This document shows, one piece after another, positions 25,826 through 35,640 of a stretch of 64,000 nt of DNA; within the stretch, counting starts at the first letter, position 1; each line of letters begins with the position of its first letter. The position numbers and the translations under genes were made by a program. The stretch is from Caryophanales bacterium UBA6877 (GTDB lineage Bacteria; Bacillota_I; Bacilli_A; RFN20; CAG-826). The notes below the pieces were generated by a model. That model had not been told where the DNA came from, searched no databases, and saw only the letters and a list, made by a program, of their open reading frames with translations. The stretch is from positions 75,236 through 139,235 of the forward strand of contig DKCJ01000015.1 of NCBI GenBank assembly GCA_002451465.1, written 5' to 3'.

Positions 25826-26713
25826 TTAAATCTTTTTTACAGGTTCTACACCAATAAGTTCAACTTTATTAGGTTGGACGAGAATTTTAGAATTTTGTAA
25901 TTCTTTAACAATTCTTTCATTTAAGCTATACAAAATTCCCCAATAATCATTTGTACCAGATGTGCAAACCAAAGAATATATTACACCATTTTTGTCTAAA
26001 CTTGTAATATTAACCGTAGGTTCTGGGTATTTTAAAACTTGTTTTTCCTTTTTTGCAAGATTTAACAAAAGTTTTCTAATCACATCAGGTTTCTCTAAAT
26101 AAGAAAATGTTAAATCTATTCTTACTAATCTATATGGATTAACACTATAATTTGTGATAACACTTTTTATAATTGCTGAATTTGAAATAATAACTTTTTG
26201 TCCAGTATATGTTTTTAATGTGGTAAATATAAAACGTACTGTTTGCACTTCACCTTCAGCACAATCTTTAACACTAATATAATCGCCAATTGCAAAATAT
26301 TTACCACTCAAAATAATTAAACCACTTACAAAATTACCGATTAAATCTTGAAGTGATAAACCAATCGCAATTATTGCACTACTAAAAACAGTACTTGCTC
26401 CAGACATCTCAATTCTTAATATTTTTAAAATAATTACTAAATCTATTAAATAAAGAAAAACTTTTAAAACATCTAAAACAAAGGATTTAACAGTAATAAC
26501 TCCTTTTTCCTTCTTTCCAAGTTTCATAGCTTTTCTTAATATAGCTAAAATAAGTTTTATTAAAAAATATCCAAGAATTAACCATATAAGAGCGGCTAAA
26601 GCATTATAGATATATGGAGCATCTCCACTTTCGCTTGTAAACCAAAATTTAAATATAGAATCCCATAAATCTTTAAAGAATTGTTTTGCGTCTGTTAACA
26701 TTAATAAAATCAT
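25826..26713 (-). CDS. mscS: MscS-family small-conductance mechanosensitive channel
   Basis: A 295-residue channel that releases solutes under hypo-osmotic shock. Three N-terminal helices lead to the pore-lining and beta-domain motif ALIIAIGLS-like region, LQDLIGNFVSGLIILSGKYF and AIGDYISVKDCAEGEV. The soluble C-terminal domain follows. ATG 26713 is preferred over TTG 26731. Only 9 nt separate its stop from the AtpI-like start, so it appears to lead the ATP synthase operon, which is an unusual arrangement. Confidence 0.88.
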   Translation of the reverse strand: MILLMLTDAKQFFKDLWDSIFKFWFTSESGDAPYIYNALAALIWLILGYFLIKLILAILRKAMKLGKKEKGVITVKSFVLDVLKVFLYLIDLVIILKILRIEMSGASTVFSSAIIAIGLSLQDLIGNFVSGLIILSGKYFAIGDYISVKDCAEGEVQTVRFIFTTLKTYTGQKVIISNSAIIKSVITNYSVNPYRLVRIDLTFSYLEKPDVIRKLLLNLAKKEKQVLKYPEPTVNITSLDKNGVIYSLVCTSGTNDYWGILYSLNERIVKELQNSKILVQPNKVELIGVEPVKKI

Positions 26714-26871
26714 ACAAAAATATGATAACAACTTTTCTTTTATTTTTAAATATTATAATATTTAATATATCTGATTCTTAGAGAATAATAATCAATATAT
26801 TTGAATTATTTTTAATAACTTTATAAATTTAAAATCTTTATATGAATAGATGTTTATGTGAAAGGAGTTTT
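26714..26871. other. Divergent intergenic region between mscS and the nucleoside kinase
   Basis: It must contain promoters for the mscS-atp operon (minus) and the kinase (plus). A TATAAT on the minus strand near 26755-26760 is a candidate -10, but no good -35 is seen. AAAGGAG at 26861-26867 is the ribosome site of the kinase gene. Confidence 0.4.
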
Positions 26872-28509
26872 ATGTCGTTCAAAATTCAAGTAAATGGTAA
26901 AGAATTAACTTTCGAAAAAAAAGTTAAATTAAGTGATCTCACAAATGGTAATACTGATTATATTGCTGCTAAGGTTAATAATCGAGTCCGCGAACTCGAT
27001 TATGAAGTTTATTATGATGCAACAGTTGATTTTTTAACATTAAAGGATAGCTGCGCAATTGGTCAATATAGAAGAAGTTTATTATTTATATTCTTATATG
27101 CTGCCCATCTTGTTTGTCCTGATTTAAGAATGAAACTATCATATAGTGTCTCTCGTTCTTTATTTGCACGAGATGCAAATGGTACACCAATTCCATACGA
27201 TGTTTGTAATAAAATTGAAAAGAAAATGCAAGAAATTGTTTCTGCAAATTATCCATTTGAAAAAATAATTGTAACAAACGAGGAAGCCGAAAAAGTTTAT
27301 AGGGATTTTAATCTTATAGATAAAATTGAAATTTTAAAATATCGTCCAGAAAAAACTGTACATTTTTATGTTTGTAACGGTTATAAAAATTATCTTTTTG
27401 GACACATGGTTCCATCAACTGGATATATTAAAAAATTCAAATTAAGAAATTATTATCCTGGTATTTTAATTTCTTATCCAAGAGCTGAATCAAATGGTGA
27501 AATACCTCCATTTACTGAGGAACCAAATTTTGCAAAAAGTTTAACAGAATCTGGACAATGGGCTAAAAAGGTAAATCTTGGATTAGTTAGTGATATCAAT
27601 AACATGATTAAAACACCAACTGCAGCGAATTTAATAAACATTTGTGAAGATAAACATTATAGAATGCTTGTCCATTTAGGCGATATAATCGAGAAACAAA
27701 TCGAAGATACACGTCTTATTTGTATTGCAGGTCCATCATCATCTGGAAAAACAACTTTTGCCAATCGTTTATGCGATGAATTAAAATCTAGGGGATTTAA
27801 TCCAATTAGAATATCACTAGATGACTATTACTTTTCAAAAGATAAAATGCCCGTCGATGAAAATGGACAATTAGACTTTGAACACATTGATTGTTTAGAC
27901 ATTAAGTTATTTAATGAAAATATGATTGATCTTTTAAATGGAAAAGAAGTTAATCTTCCAAAATTTGATTTTAAAGTTAATAAAAGAGAAGTTGGTAGAA
28001 CACTAAAAATATCATCAAAAGATCCAATCATTGTTGAAGGAATTCATGCCTTAAATGAAAAAATGACCAACCTTATTCCAAAAAATAATAAGTTCAAGAT
28101 ATTTATTTCTCCACAAGTTCAATTAAATCTCGATTACGAAAATCCTATTTCGATAACAGATGTTCGTCTTTTAAGACGTTTGGTTCGCGATTTTAAATAT
28201 CGTGAAGCACCTGCAGAAGAAACATTTTCAATGTGGCCAAGCGTAAGAAAAGGTGAATTTAGATGGATTTATAAAACTCAAGAAGATGCCGATTATGTTT
28301 TTGATAGCTTCTTACCTTATGAAATTTCCGTCCTTAAAAAATATGCTATTCCACTTTTAAAGAGTGTCGATAAAGACTCAATTTATTATCCAGATGTTGA
28401 GCGACTTACAAGATTAATAAAATATTTTAAAAATATTGATGACACAAGATGCATTCCATGTAATTCATTAATTTGTGAATTTATTGGTGGAAGCAGCTAC
28501 GAAGAATAA
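26872..28509 (+). CDS. TGS-domain nucleoside (uridine-type) kinase
   Basis: A 545-residue three-part protein. Residues 1-60 are a TGS domain. About 60-240 resemble the second N-terminal domain of threonyl-tRNA synthetase. The rest is a uridine kinase-like P-loop domain with GPSSSGKT (287-294), ISLDDYYFSKDKMPVDENGQ, IVEGIHALNEKM and RLLRRLVRDF. Proteins of this layout are annotated as nucleoside kinases in Clostridia and Thermotogae. They likely phosphorylate pyrimidine ribonucleosides. ATG 26872 follows a strong AAAGGAG, which rules against the upstream start at 26842. Confidence 0.88.
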   Translation: MSFKIQVNGKELTFEKKVKLSDLTNGNTDYIAAKVNNRVRELDYEVYYDATVDFLTLKDSCAIGQYRRSLLFIFLYAAHLVCPDLRMKLSYSVSRSLFARDANGTPIPYDVCNKIEKKMQEIVSANYPFEKIIVTNEEAEKVYRDFNLIDKIEILKYRPEKTVHFYVCNGYKNYLFGHMVPSTGYIKKFKLRNYYPGILISYPRAESNGEIPPFTEEPNFAKSLTESGQWAKKVNLGLVSDINNMIKTPTAANLINICEDKHYRMLVHLGDIIEKQIEDTRLICIAGPSSSGKTTFANRLCDELKSRGFNPIRISLDDYYFSKDKMPVDENGQLDFEHIDCLDIKLFNENMIDLLNGKEVNLPKFDFKVNKREVGRTLKISSKDPIIVEGIHALNEKMTNLIPKNNKFKIFISPQVQLNLDYENPISITDVRLLRRLVRDFKYREAPAEETFSMWPSVRKGEFRWIYKTQEDADYVFDSFLPYEISVLKKYAIPLLKSVDKDSIYYPDVERLTRLIKYFKNIDDTRCIPCNSLICEFIGGSSYEE

Positions 28510-28511
28510 AT

Positions 28512-29651
28512 CTATTTATTTTCATCGATTTTCTTATTTTGAAGATTCCTTGATTGTAAAATCAGGAATCTTTTTTTAATGTCATCATATATAGCTAAAA
28601 GTTGTTTCATATAAACTTTTTTTAAATTTTCGTAAGCAATAAAATCTTTTTCAGAAGAATAATTTTTAAAATGTGCTTCAAAAATTTGTTCTAATCTAAA
28701 GAAAGATTCATATAAATTAATTAGTGTTATAGGCATAAAATATCTTTTATCAGATAAAAGAAGTAATGGCGATGAATGAGCAATTTCACTGCACATTTCA
28801 TATACTTTTGCATAACTTGAAAGACCTGCAGCCTTTTCAACACCATCTCTAAAATTCAATTTATATTGATCTTCTTCAAAATTTTTTATTGTATATAAAT
28901 ATCCATATTCGATAAATTTTTTCATATCTTTGCTCTTTAAATTATGAGCTTTCATTTCTTCTTTTATTTGCACAAAAATTTTATCTTGTTCTTCTTGTTT
29001 TAATTGATGCCTATAAGCTAAAACATAACTTATATGCTTAAAATATTCATCAAACATAGGTTTACCATATTTAATTAAGCAAATCAAAATCGACTCATTT
29101 TCATGAAGAGTTCTCCATGTTGAAAATGCCTCAGTCTCATATCCACCAAGAAGTAAATCCGTAATACATTTAGATAAAGAAAAAGCCTTAAAAAGCATAC
29201 GTTTAACAAGTTCGCTTTTTTGATCTTTAACTCGAATTTGATTAATTGTATTTAACGTAAAATTTAAATATAAACTTAAAGTTGAAATAGGTGGTTCAAA
29301 TCTATTTAAAAAAGTTTTCGATTTATAATTAAGTTGCTCATTTGTTAAATATTTATCGCAACAAACTGATGCAAGCATACTAGACATATCATCATCATTC
29401 ATGAAATCTTCTTTTTTCTCTTTTGGAAGATTATTAACACTATAAAGAAATTCATTAATGATATATAAAATTACCACAACATTATTAACTGGTATGAATT
29501 TAAAATTAGCAACATTTGAAATAACAAGATCAATAGCATCTATAACTGCATCATAAATATCATAAAGATATTTAATATCAATATCTTTAGGGGCGTTTAA
29601 CTCATTTAAGATTTCCTCAAAATTTTGTCTAGTTAGTTTTTTCGTCTTCAT
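28512..29651 (-). CDS. DUF5677-like protein downstream of addBA
   Basis: A 379-residue, mostly helical, soluble protein. The central part (AFSLSKCITDLLLGGYETEA followed by FSTWRTLHENESILICLI) matches the G-x-x-x-x-A-x-x-x-x-R-x-x-x-E pattern of DUF5677. EIAHSS near 300 resembles the histidine motif these proteins share with HEPN-like folds. It overlaps the preceding gene by 23 nt and is the last of four coupled genes beginning with addB. Function unknown; a nucleic-acid-related role is only suggested by context. Confidence 0.55.
   Translation of the reverse strand: MKTKKLTRQNFEEILNELNAPKDIDIKYLYDIYDAVIDAIDLVISNVANFKFIPVNNVVVILYIINEFLYSVNNLPKEKKEDFMNDDDMSSMLASVCCDKYLTNEQLNYKSKTFLNRFEPPISTLSLYLNFTLNTINQIRVKDQKSELVKRMLFKAFSLSKCITDLLLGGYETEAFSTWRTLHENESILICLIKYGKPMFDEYFKHISYVLAYRHQLKQEEQDKIFVQIKEEMKAHNLKSKDMKKFIEYGYLYTIKNFEEDQYKLNFRDGVEKAAGLSSYAKVYEMCSEIAHSSPLLLLSDKRYFMPITLINLYESFFRLEQIFEAHFKNYSSEKDFIAYENLKKVYMKQLLAIYDDIKKRFLILQSRNLQNKKIDENK
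28543..28577 (+). terminator. Terminator of the nucleoside kinase, inside the convergent gene
   Basis: GATTCCTTGAT and ATCAGGAATC form a stem with one bulge, followed by seven T. It lies 35 nt past the kinase stop, within the 3' coding end of the DUF5677-like gene. Confidence 0.65.
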
Positions 29652-30291
29652 CTATTTCCTCTAATTCAACATCATTTTTATTAGCTATCTCTATTAAAGA
29701 TTCAATAAGGTCTTTTTCAATACCTCTCCTATAATAAATTTTTTCTAATATATGACAATCATAGCACATATTAACTAATTTATCTTTTGAAATAATGAGA
29801 ATTGATTCACCAATATTTCCAGCGACCAAACTTTTTATTAAATCAACTCCACATTCATTGAGTTTACTCTTATCAATATTAAGTAAACGATAAGGAATTT
29901 TATGAAAAATATTTGCGACAAAATTATGATATGCACTTAATTCAATTTTTGAAAAATTATATTCCACATAAAATAAAGTCTCTTTATCAAAATCACAATG
30001 ATTATATAAATTTAAAACTGCTAAATCTTTACTTGTTTCATTTATAGTTTTGCATTCTTCCTCACTAAAATCTTGAGATGCATTCATATTTACTGAGCTA
30101 AATAGTAAAACATTATCAAAAAGAGCCTCTATAAAAGGATAGTGAATTAATCCTTCACTATCCTTCATATAATCAATATTGCCTTTAACAAAAAATTTAT
30201 TCTCTATCCAAAGCCTTTTTTTATTTATTGCCTCAATTGCTTCTTCTCTAGTCCCACAATATAAATCTTCAATTAATTTAACTTCATTCAT
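29629..30291 (-). CDS. Uncharacterised protein coupled to addA
   Basis: A 220-residue soluble protein of no recognised family. It is acidic, with an N-terminal helical region and a CYDCHILEKIYYRRG segment near 180, and ends in a highly acidic tail (VELEEIDEDE). No signal peptide or membrane helix. ATG 30291 has GAGGTG 8 nt upstream and overlaps the addA stop by 8 nt; its own end overlaps the DUF5677-like gene by 23 nt. Coupling argues that it works with AddAB or with the DUF5677-like protein. Confidence 0.55.
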   Translation of the reverse strand: MNEVKLIEDLYCGTREEAIEAINKKRLWIENKFFVKGNIDYMKDSEGLIHYPFIEALFDNVLLFSSVNMNASQDFSEEECKTINETSKDLAVLNLYNHCDFDKETLFYVEYNFSKIELSAYHNFVANIFHKIPYRLLNIDKSKLNECGVDLIKSLVAGNIGESILIISKDKLVNMCYDCHILEKIYYRRGIEKDLIESLIEIANKNDVELEEIDEDEKTN

Positions 30292-33200
30292 CAATAATCA
30301 CCTCTTTTACATCACCATCAATTAACGAAAGTAAAAAACATTTTGTATCTTTTTTGATATAAGTTTTAACAAAATCATAATACACTTTAAGTTGTTTTTT
30401 ATATGCATCATCATCTATATTTTTTAATTTATAGTCAATAACGTATGCAAAATTTTGAAAAACTAGGAGAAGATCAATTACACCATTTTTGTTATTTTCT
30501 AAATCGATAAATTGATATTCTTTATAAATTTTAGCTTTATCAACATTTTTAAATAAATCATTATTCAATACTTTATTGATTAATTTTCTTTCACCTTCAT
30601 TGTTAATAAAACTTGTATCCTTTTTTGTAAAGTCAACTATTTGCATTAATAAATGCATATGGGTTCCTTTTTCTAAATAATCTAAATTAGTCCCAGGTTT
30701 TAAATCTTTTGATGCAGTATGTTTAACTTTTGTTTTTTCAAAAGATATTCCACTTAATTCCTTAAAAGTAAAATCACTAACCCAATCTTTTTGTAAATTT
30801 TGCATTACTTTATTTTTATCTAAAGTTGGTAAATCAAGAGGCATTGAGGCATACATAGTCTCTTTAAAATTAATATCACAAATTTTATTCATTAAAAATT
30901 TACCTACACCGTTAATTTTCTCTTTACTAACTTTCTTCTTTTCATCAGAAAGAATATCTTCATTATCAACTATAATGCACGTATCTTCTGCCCTAGTAAG
31001 CGCCACATATAATAAACGAAGTTTTTCTTCATAAAACTTTCTTTCATATTCGTTTTTACTCAAAATAACTTGAATCGCCTGTTTACCAGCAAAAGATTTT
31101 AAAGATGCACCATATAAATTATTGACCTTATATTGATCATTATTTTTTCTTTGGTCTTTTAAATTAACTAAGTAAACAATTTTATATTCAAGACCTTTAG
31201 ATTTATGAATAGTTGTTAAAGTAACTGCATTATCTGAAAATGAAGAATGTTTAACGTCCATACTAATTTTATTTTCTCTTAAATTATCTAAATATTCGAT
31301 AAAATCATCTACTTCATAATCAAGACTATCCATTACAGCAATTTTTTCAAAGAATGTATTTATTTTATAAATGTAAATTAAAGGATTAGAAAAATATTTA
31401 AGATTTTCTAAAATATTGAATTCATTAATAATATTTTCAAATAAATCTTTGATACTTAAATTTCTATTTTTATTTGCGAATTCACGAAGTTTTAAATAAA
31501 CATCATCGTTTTTGTATGAATCATCTTTTATTAAATGATAAATTTTATCATCATCATATCTATAAAGAAAACTTCTAACAATCGAAACATAGTAATGTTT
31601 TAAATCAATTATGTTTTCGTTATTAATCTTAGAATTTAAGATTTTTATTGCTTTCATAATTGATAAAATAACCATAACAGAATCATCATTTGTTAATTCT
31701 TCATCATAAATTGCGTTACAAGGAATATCAGCTGCACTTAATTCTTTTTCTAATTTATCACACACATTATTTCCAGTTGGCGATAAAATTGCAAAATCCT
31801 TATAGGTAACCTCACGAATTGTTTTAGTTTCGCGGTCATAAATCTTTTGATGATTAGCGATTCTTTTTTTAATATCAGGAATAATTAATTCGCTAATTGA
31901 CTGTTTGTTATCTTTATCGCCATTTCCAGTTAATGTAACAATTCCATGTTCTCCATCAATTTTTCCAACAGTGTCGTATTCTTTATTACTAGCATTAATG
32001 ATATGGAATCTACTATAATCAGCACCACCAAAATTTTCAGTCATTAATTTTTTAAAAATATTATTAATAGTACAAACGATTTCTTTTCTACTTCTAAAAT
32101 TATCATTTAAATCAATAGCTTGCCCACCAATATTAGATTTATAATCTTTATATTTTTTTGCAAAACCTGATGGATTTGCTCCCCTAAATAAATATATAGA
32201 TTGTTTTATATCTCCAACACAAAACAAATTATCATTTTGAATTAATGATAAAAAATCATTTTGTAAATCAGAGTTATCTTGACACTCATCAACAAATATA
32301 AGTTTAATTTGTTTTTTTATTTCATTTCTAATTTCTTCATTATTTGAAACGATATTATATGCAAAACGTGCAATATCATTAAAAGTAAAATAACCTTTTA
32401 CTTTTTCAAAATTTAGTACACGTTCCTTAACCTTTTTCACTATATCAATAACAAAAGGAATAAATTTTTGAGCGTTAGGAACATCAAACTTAAAATATTC
32501 TTCTTCATGAAAATCAAAATCTTTAATTTCGTCTCTTAAATCTTTAATTTCATTATATGATTTAAAGTCATTATAAGAAACTTTACTTTTTTTAAGTGTT
32601 GGTATTCTTCCAGAAAATTTTTTATTTAAAGCATCAAATAATGATTTACGATTATTAGCAAGAAATATCTCATTAAAATATTTATTAAATTTATCTATAT
32701 TTTGATCATCTTCTAAACTATTAACTAAAGTTTTAATTCTTTGAACGCGATCATTATAAAATTTATATAACGAATCCACGTCATCTTTAAATTTTTTATC
32801 ATCTAAAAAGTTTTTCTTATAGTTATTAATGAAATCATCAAAATTAAGTTGAGAATTGGCGTAAAGATAAAAATCATATATAAAATTAACAATATAATCA
32901 TCATTATTCATACAATATGTATGAACAAAATCTTTAAGTGTTGAATCATCACTTTCATAAAAATCATTTAAAATATTTTTAATTTCGTTTTTTATTTTTA
33001 TTGCTATTACATCTTCTGGAACATTATTAATTGAGGATGTTAATCCAATTGTATAACCATACTTTTTTACAATATAAAGGGCATAAGCATCAAATGTTTC
33101 TATGTGAGCTGAATCAACCTTATTCATCTCAGTTATATTATTTGCTTTTCTAAGGGCCTCTTTAATTTTATCGCGCATTTGTTGCGCAGCATCTTTTGTA

Positions 33201-33361
33201 AAAGTAAGTATCAAAAATTCATCAATCTTGATTCCCTCATTAATTTTTTTCATAACCCTTTCGGTTAAAATTCTTGTTTTACCACTACCAGCACCAGCTG
33301 AAACAATAACATTGCCTATTGAATCAACAGCAAGTTGTTGATTATATGTTAAATTACTCAT
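30284..33361 (-). CDS. addA: AddA-type helicase-nuclease subunit
   Basis: A 1025-residue UvrD-like superfamily-1 helicase fused to a RecB-type nuclease. Walker A is GAGSGKT (23-29). Later helicase motifs include IFVDECQDNSDLQ, GDIKQSIYLFRGA, TIHKSKGLEYKIVYL and LYVALTRAED. The C-terminal nuclease has GVIDLLLVFQNFAYVIDYKL. With AddB it resects double-strand breaks for recombination and degrades linear phage DNA. Shorter than B. subtilis AddA (about 1230). ATG 33361 overlaps the addB stop and follows GGAG. Confidence 0.9.
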   Translation of the reverse strand: MSNLTYNQQLAVDSIGNVIVSAGAGSGKTRILTERVMKKINEGIKIDEFLILTFTKDAAQQMRDKIKEALRKANNITEMNKVDSAHIETFDAYALYIVKKYGYTIGLTSSINNVPEDVIAIKIKNEIKNILNDFYESDDSTLKDFVHTYCMNNDDYIVNFIYDFYLYANSQLNFDDFINNYKKNFLDDKKFKDDVDSLYKFYNDRVQRIKTLVNSLEDDQNIDKFNKYFNEIFLANNRKSLFDALNKKFSGRIPTLKKSKVSYNDFKSYNEIKDLRDEIKDFDFHEEEYFKFDVPNAQKFIPFVIDIVKKVKERVLNFEKVKGYFTFNDIARFAYNIVSNNEEIRNEIKKQIKLIFVDECQDNSDLQNDFLSLIQNDNLFCVGDIKQSIYLFRGANPSGFAKKYKDYKSNIGGQAIDLNDNFRSRKEIVCTINNIFKKLMTENFGGADYSRFHIINASNKEYDTVGKIDGEHGIVTLTGNGDKDNKQSISELIIPDIKKRIANHQKIYDRETKTIREVTYKDFAILSPTGNNVCDKLEKELSAADIPCNAIYDEELTNDDSVMVILSIMKAIKILNSKINNENIIDLKHYYVSIVRSFLYRYDDDKIYHLIKDDSYKNDDVYLKLREFANKNRNLSIKDLFENIINEFNILENLKYFSNPLIYIYKINTFFEKIAVMDSLDYEVDDFIEYLDNLRENKISMDVKHSSFSDNAVTLTTIHKSKGLEYKIVYLVNLKDQRKNNDQYKVNNLYGASLKSFAGKQAIQVILSKNEYERKFYEEKLRLLYVALTRAEDTCIIVDNEDILSDEKKKVSKEKINGVGKFLMNKICDINFKETMYASMPLDLPTLDKNKVMQNLQKDWVSDFTFKELSGISFEKTKVKHTASKDLKPGTNLDYLEKGTHMHLLMQIVDFTKKDTSFINNEGERKLINKVLNNDLFKNVDKAKIYKEYQFIDLENNKNGVIDLLLVFQNFAYVIDYKLKNIDDDAYKKQLKVYYDFVKTYIKKDTKCFLLSLIDGDVKEVIIDE

Positions 33362-35603
33362 GTTTATCTCCATTTGTCATCATTTTGTTTTCTTTAATAT
33401 CTTTTTGGTTTTCTCTAAAATCTTTATCTTTTCTAAAACAGACATCTCTAAAAGAACAATATTTGCAACTATCAAGTGCTTTAATTGGGTTTATTTTAAA
33501 ATCATTTTTAATAATCGATTCACTAAAAATCTCAACATATTTTTCAGTTCTATCTATGATATCAGTTAATGTTGAATCTTTATCAATTTCTACTTTTTTA
33601 AATTGGTCTTTAATATTATTAAGATTATCTTTGTCGCAATAAATATTGTCAAAAATTATTCCACTCAATGAAAAACGATCTTTACCTTTTAGACCATATA
33701 ACCTATTAAATTCTTCTTTAACATTAATTTGTTGTATAGCCGCTCCAAGAATATTATATTTATTAAAAATTGGTGAATTATGTATTTGCATCAAATAAAA
33801 AGGCAATTGAATGTCTGTACCAAAATTATAAAAATTATCCATATTAAATTTTGGATTACCAGTCTTATAATCAATTACTAATAAATCATTTCCATAAATA
33901 TTAATACGATCAATTCTTCCTGTAATAGGAACGTTTTTTATAACTTCATCAATTTTATTTTCGGAAAAAGTATTAGTTAATGGAAAAAATTTATTTTCAT
34001 CTCTAATATAATTTGCTTCTTCTTCAACTATTTCATCTAATTTTTCAATTAAAACTAATTCTTTTTTTGTGAAATTATAGTTACCACGAACCCTATCAGC
34101 AATTTCTCTAAAATCAAAATCATCATCATAAATTTTTTCAAAAATTTTATGATAATAATTACCAATATTAGTATTAAAATTAGCCGTAAAAGAATTTAAT
34201 CCTAAAATTTTTGCAGCAAAATATGAAAAATAACAATTTGCATAAGTATTAATATCAGATGCTGAAAGTTTTAAACTTTCGTCAGTTCTATTAATTAATT
34301 TATATGAATTATCATATAAAGTTGGTTTATCATAAACATCTTTAGTAATTTTTAATTCATCATTCACTTCATAAAAATTTCTAAATTTATATAAATAATT
34401 AAGATAATATAAATAACTTAAATTTTTTGAAAAAGAATAATTTTCAAGATTAAAAGGTTTAACATCAAACCCCAAAATATTTTTTAAAAAATAAGATGGC
34501 TTAATAGTCTTGTTTTCATTAGAAAAAGATATAAAAGCAATATTTTTTAAAGAAACAAAGGCTTTTGTAAGTTCATAACTCAAATCATTTTTAATGTAAG
34601 ATGGCGTTAACCCATTCTTTTCTTTAACTTCATCATCAATAATATCGTTATTAGTAGATAATTTAGGTATCAAGTTATCTATTGCGCCTAAAATATAAAT
34701 TTCTTTGTTTTCTAAAAAATCAAAATTAGAAATTACATTTGTGCCATCTATATAACTCTCGCTTCTTATTTTTTTATCAGCTAAAATTGCTCTTAAATTT
34801 ATTTTAGAATTTATATCATCATTTAAATTATAAAAATCATACAAATCCTTAATTGTTTCAATATCATCATCATTAAATTTATCTTTATATTTTAGATAAA
34901 TAGAATTAAAGTTTGTATCGCTTATATTCATGAGCAAAAATCTACCAGCTCTGGTATTTAAAATAGTTTTATCTTCATTAAAATTAATTGGAATATTATA
35001 TAAATTCGCATATGCATTTAAATAAAATGCATATGTGTCTAAGTTACAATAAAGCAAAAAATCACTAGGTTTTTTCCCATTAGAAATTTTGTTTGCAATA
35101 TCATTTAAAACATATTTAACTTCACTATCTACATTTTGAAATTCAAAAATAACGCCTCTTTTCTTTTCTAACCATAAATCATCAATTGTTAAAAATTCAT
35201 AGTGTTTCTCGCCTATTTTTTCAATTATTGATTTTATTTCAGGATCATTTTTTGAGTATCCAATAAAGAAAATATTTTTATTTTTATATAAATTTAAATA
35301 TAAATCATCCTTGATAATTAATTTTTTATCGTAAAGCCATTGATATTTATCTTTATCTTTTTTGTAACCTAACGATAAATAATTTAAAATCTTTTTAGCT
35401 AATTCATAACTTATGTTGTCGTGCTTCATCAATTCTTTGATGGCATTTTCGTTATAATCTCCAAAAAGTTCATGCAAAACAATTTCTTTTGTTTTGTAAT
35501 CAAAAAAAACATTTGCCTTATTCTTTTCTTTTAAAAAAAGAAACATCAAATCATTTGGTCCGATAATAATGCTATTATCGAAGCCGCTTGCATTAAAATT
35601 CAT
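33354..35603 (-). CDS. addB: AddB/RexB-type nuclease subunit, short form
   Basis: A 749-residue partner of AddA, clearly shorter than B. subtilis AddB (about 1160). The C-terminal nuclease has TGRIDRINIYGNDLLVIDYK followed by TGNP. The cysteines of the iron-sulfur staple are visible (DINTYANCYFSYFAAK and DSCKYCSFRDVCF). No Walker A is found near the N-terminus, as in RexB. It is the first gene of the addB-addA-orf-DUF5677 string and starts 37 nt after glpK ends, so it could be read from the upstream operon. Confidence 0.82.
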   Translation of the reverse strand: MNFNASGFDNSIIIGPNDLMFLFLKEKNKANVFFDYKTKEIVLHELFGDYNENAIKELMKHDNISYELAKKILNYLSLGYKKDKDKYQWLYDKKLIIKDDLYLNLYKNKNIFFIGYSKNDPEIKSIIEKIGEKHYEFLTIDDLWLEKKRGVIFEFQNVDSEVKYVLNDIANKISNGKKPSDFLLYCNLDTYAFYLNAYANLYNIPINFNEDKTILNTRAGRFLLMNISDTNFNSIYLKYKDKFNDDDIETIKDLYDFYNLNDDINSKINLRAILADKKIRSESYIDGTNVISNFDFLENKEIYILGAIDNLIPKLSTNNDIIDDEVKEKNGLTPSYIKNDLSYELTKAFVSLKNIAFISFSNENKTIKPSYFLKNILGFDVKPFNLENYSFSKNLSYLYYLNYLYKFRNFYEVNDELKITKDVYDKPTLYDNSYKLINRTDESLKLSASDINTYANCYFSYFAAKILGLNSFTANFNTNIGNYYHKIFEKIYDDDFDFREIADRVRGNYNFTKKELVLIEKLDEIVEEEANYIRDENKFFPLTNTFSENKIDEVIKNVPITGRIDRINIYGNDLLVIDYKTGNPKFNMDNFYNFGTDIQLPFYLMQIHNSPIFNKYNILGAAIQQINVKEEFNRLYGLKGKDRFSLSGIIFDNIYCDKDNLNNIKDQFKKVEIDKDSTLTDIIDRTEKYVEIFSESIIKNDFKINPIKALDSCKYCSFRDVCFRKDKDFRENQKDIKENKMMTNGDKHE

Positions 35604-35640
35604 TCAAAATCCCCCTTTTTTGATAATAAATTAAAAGCAT

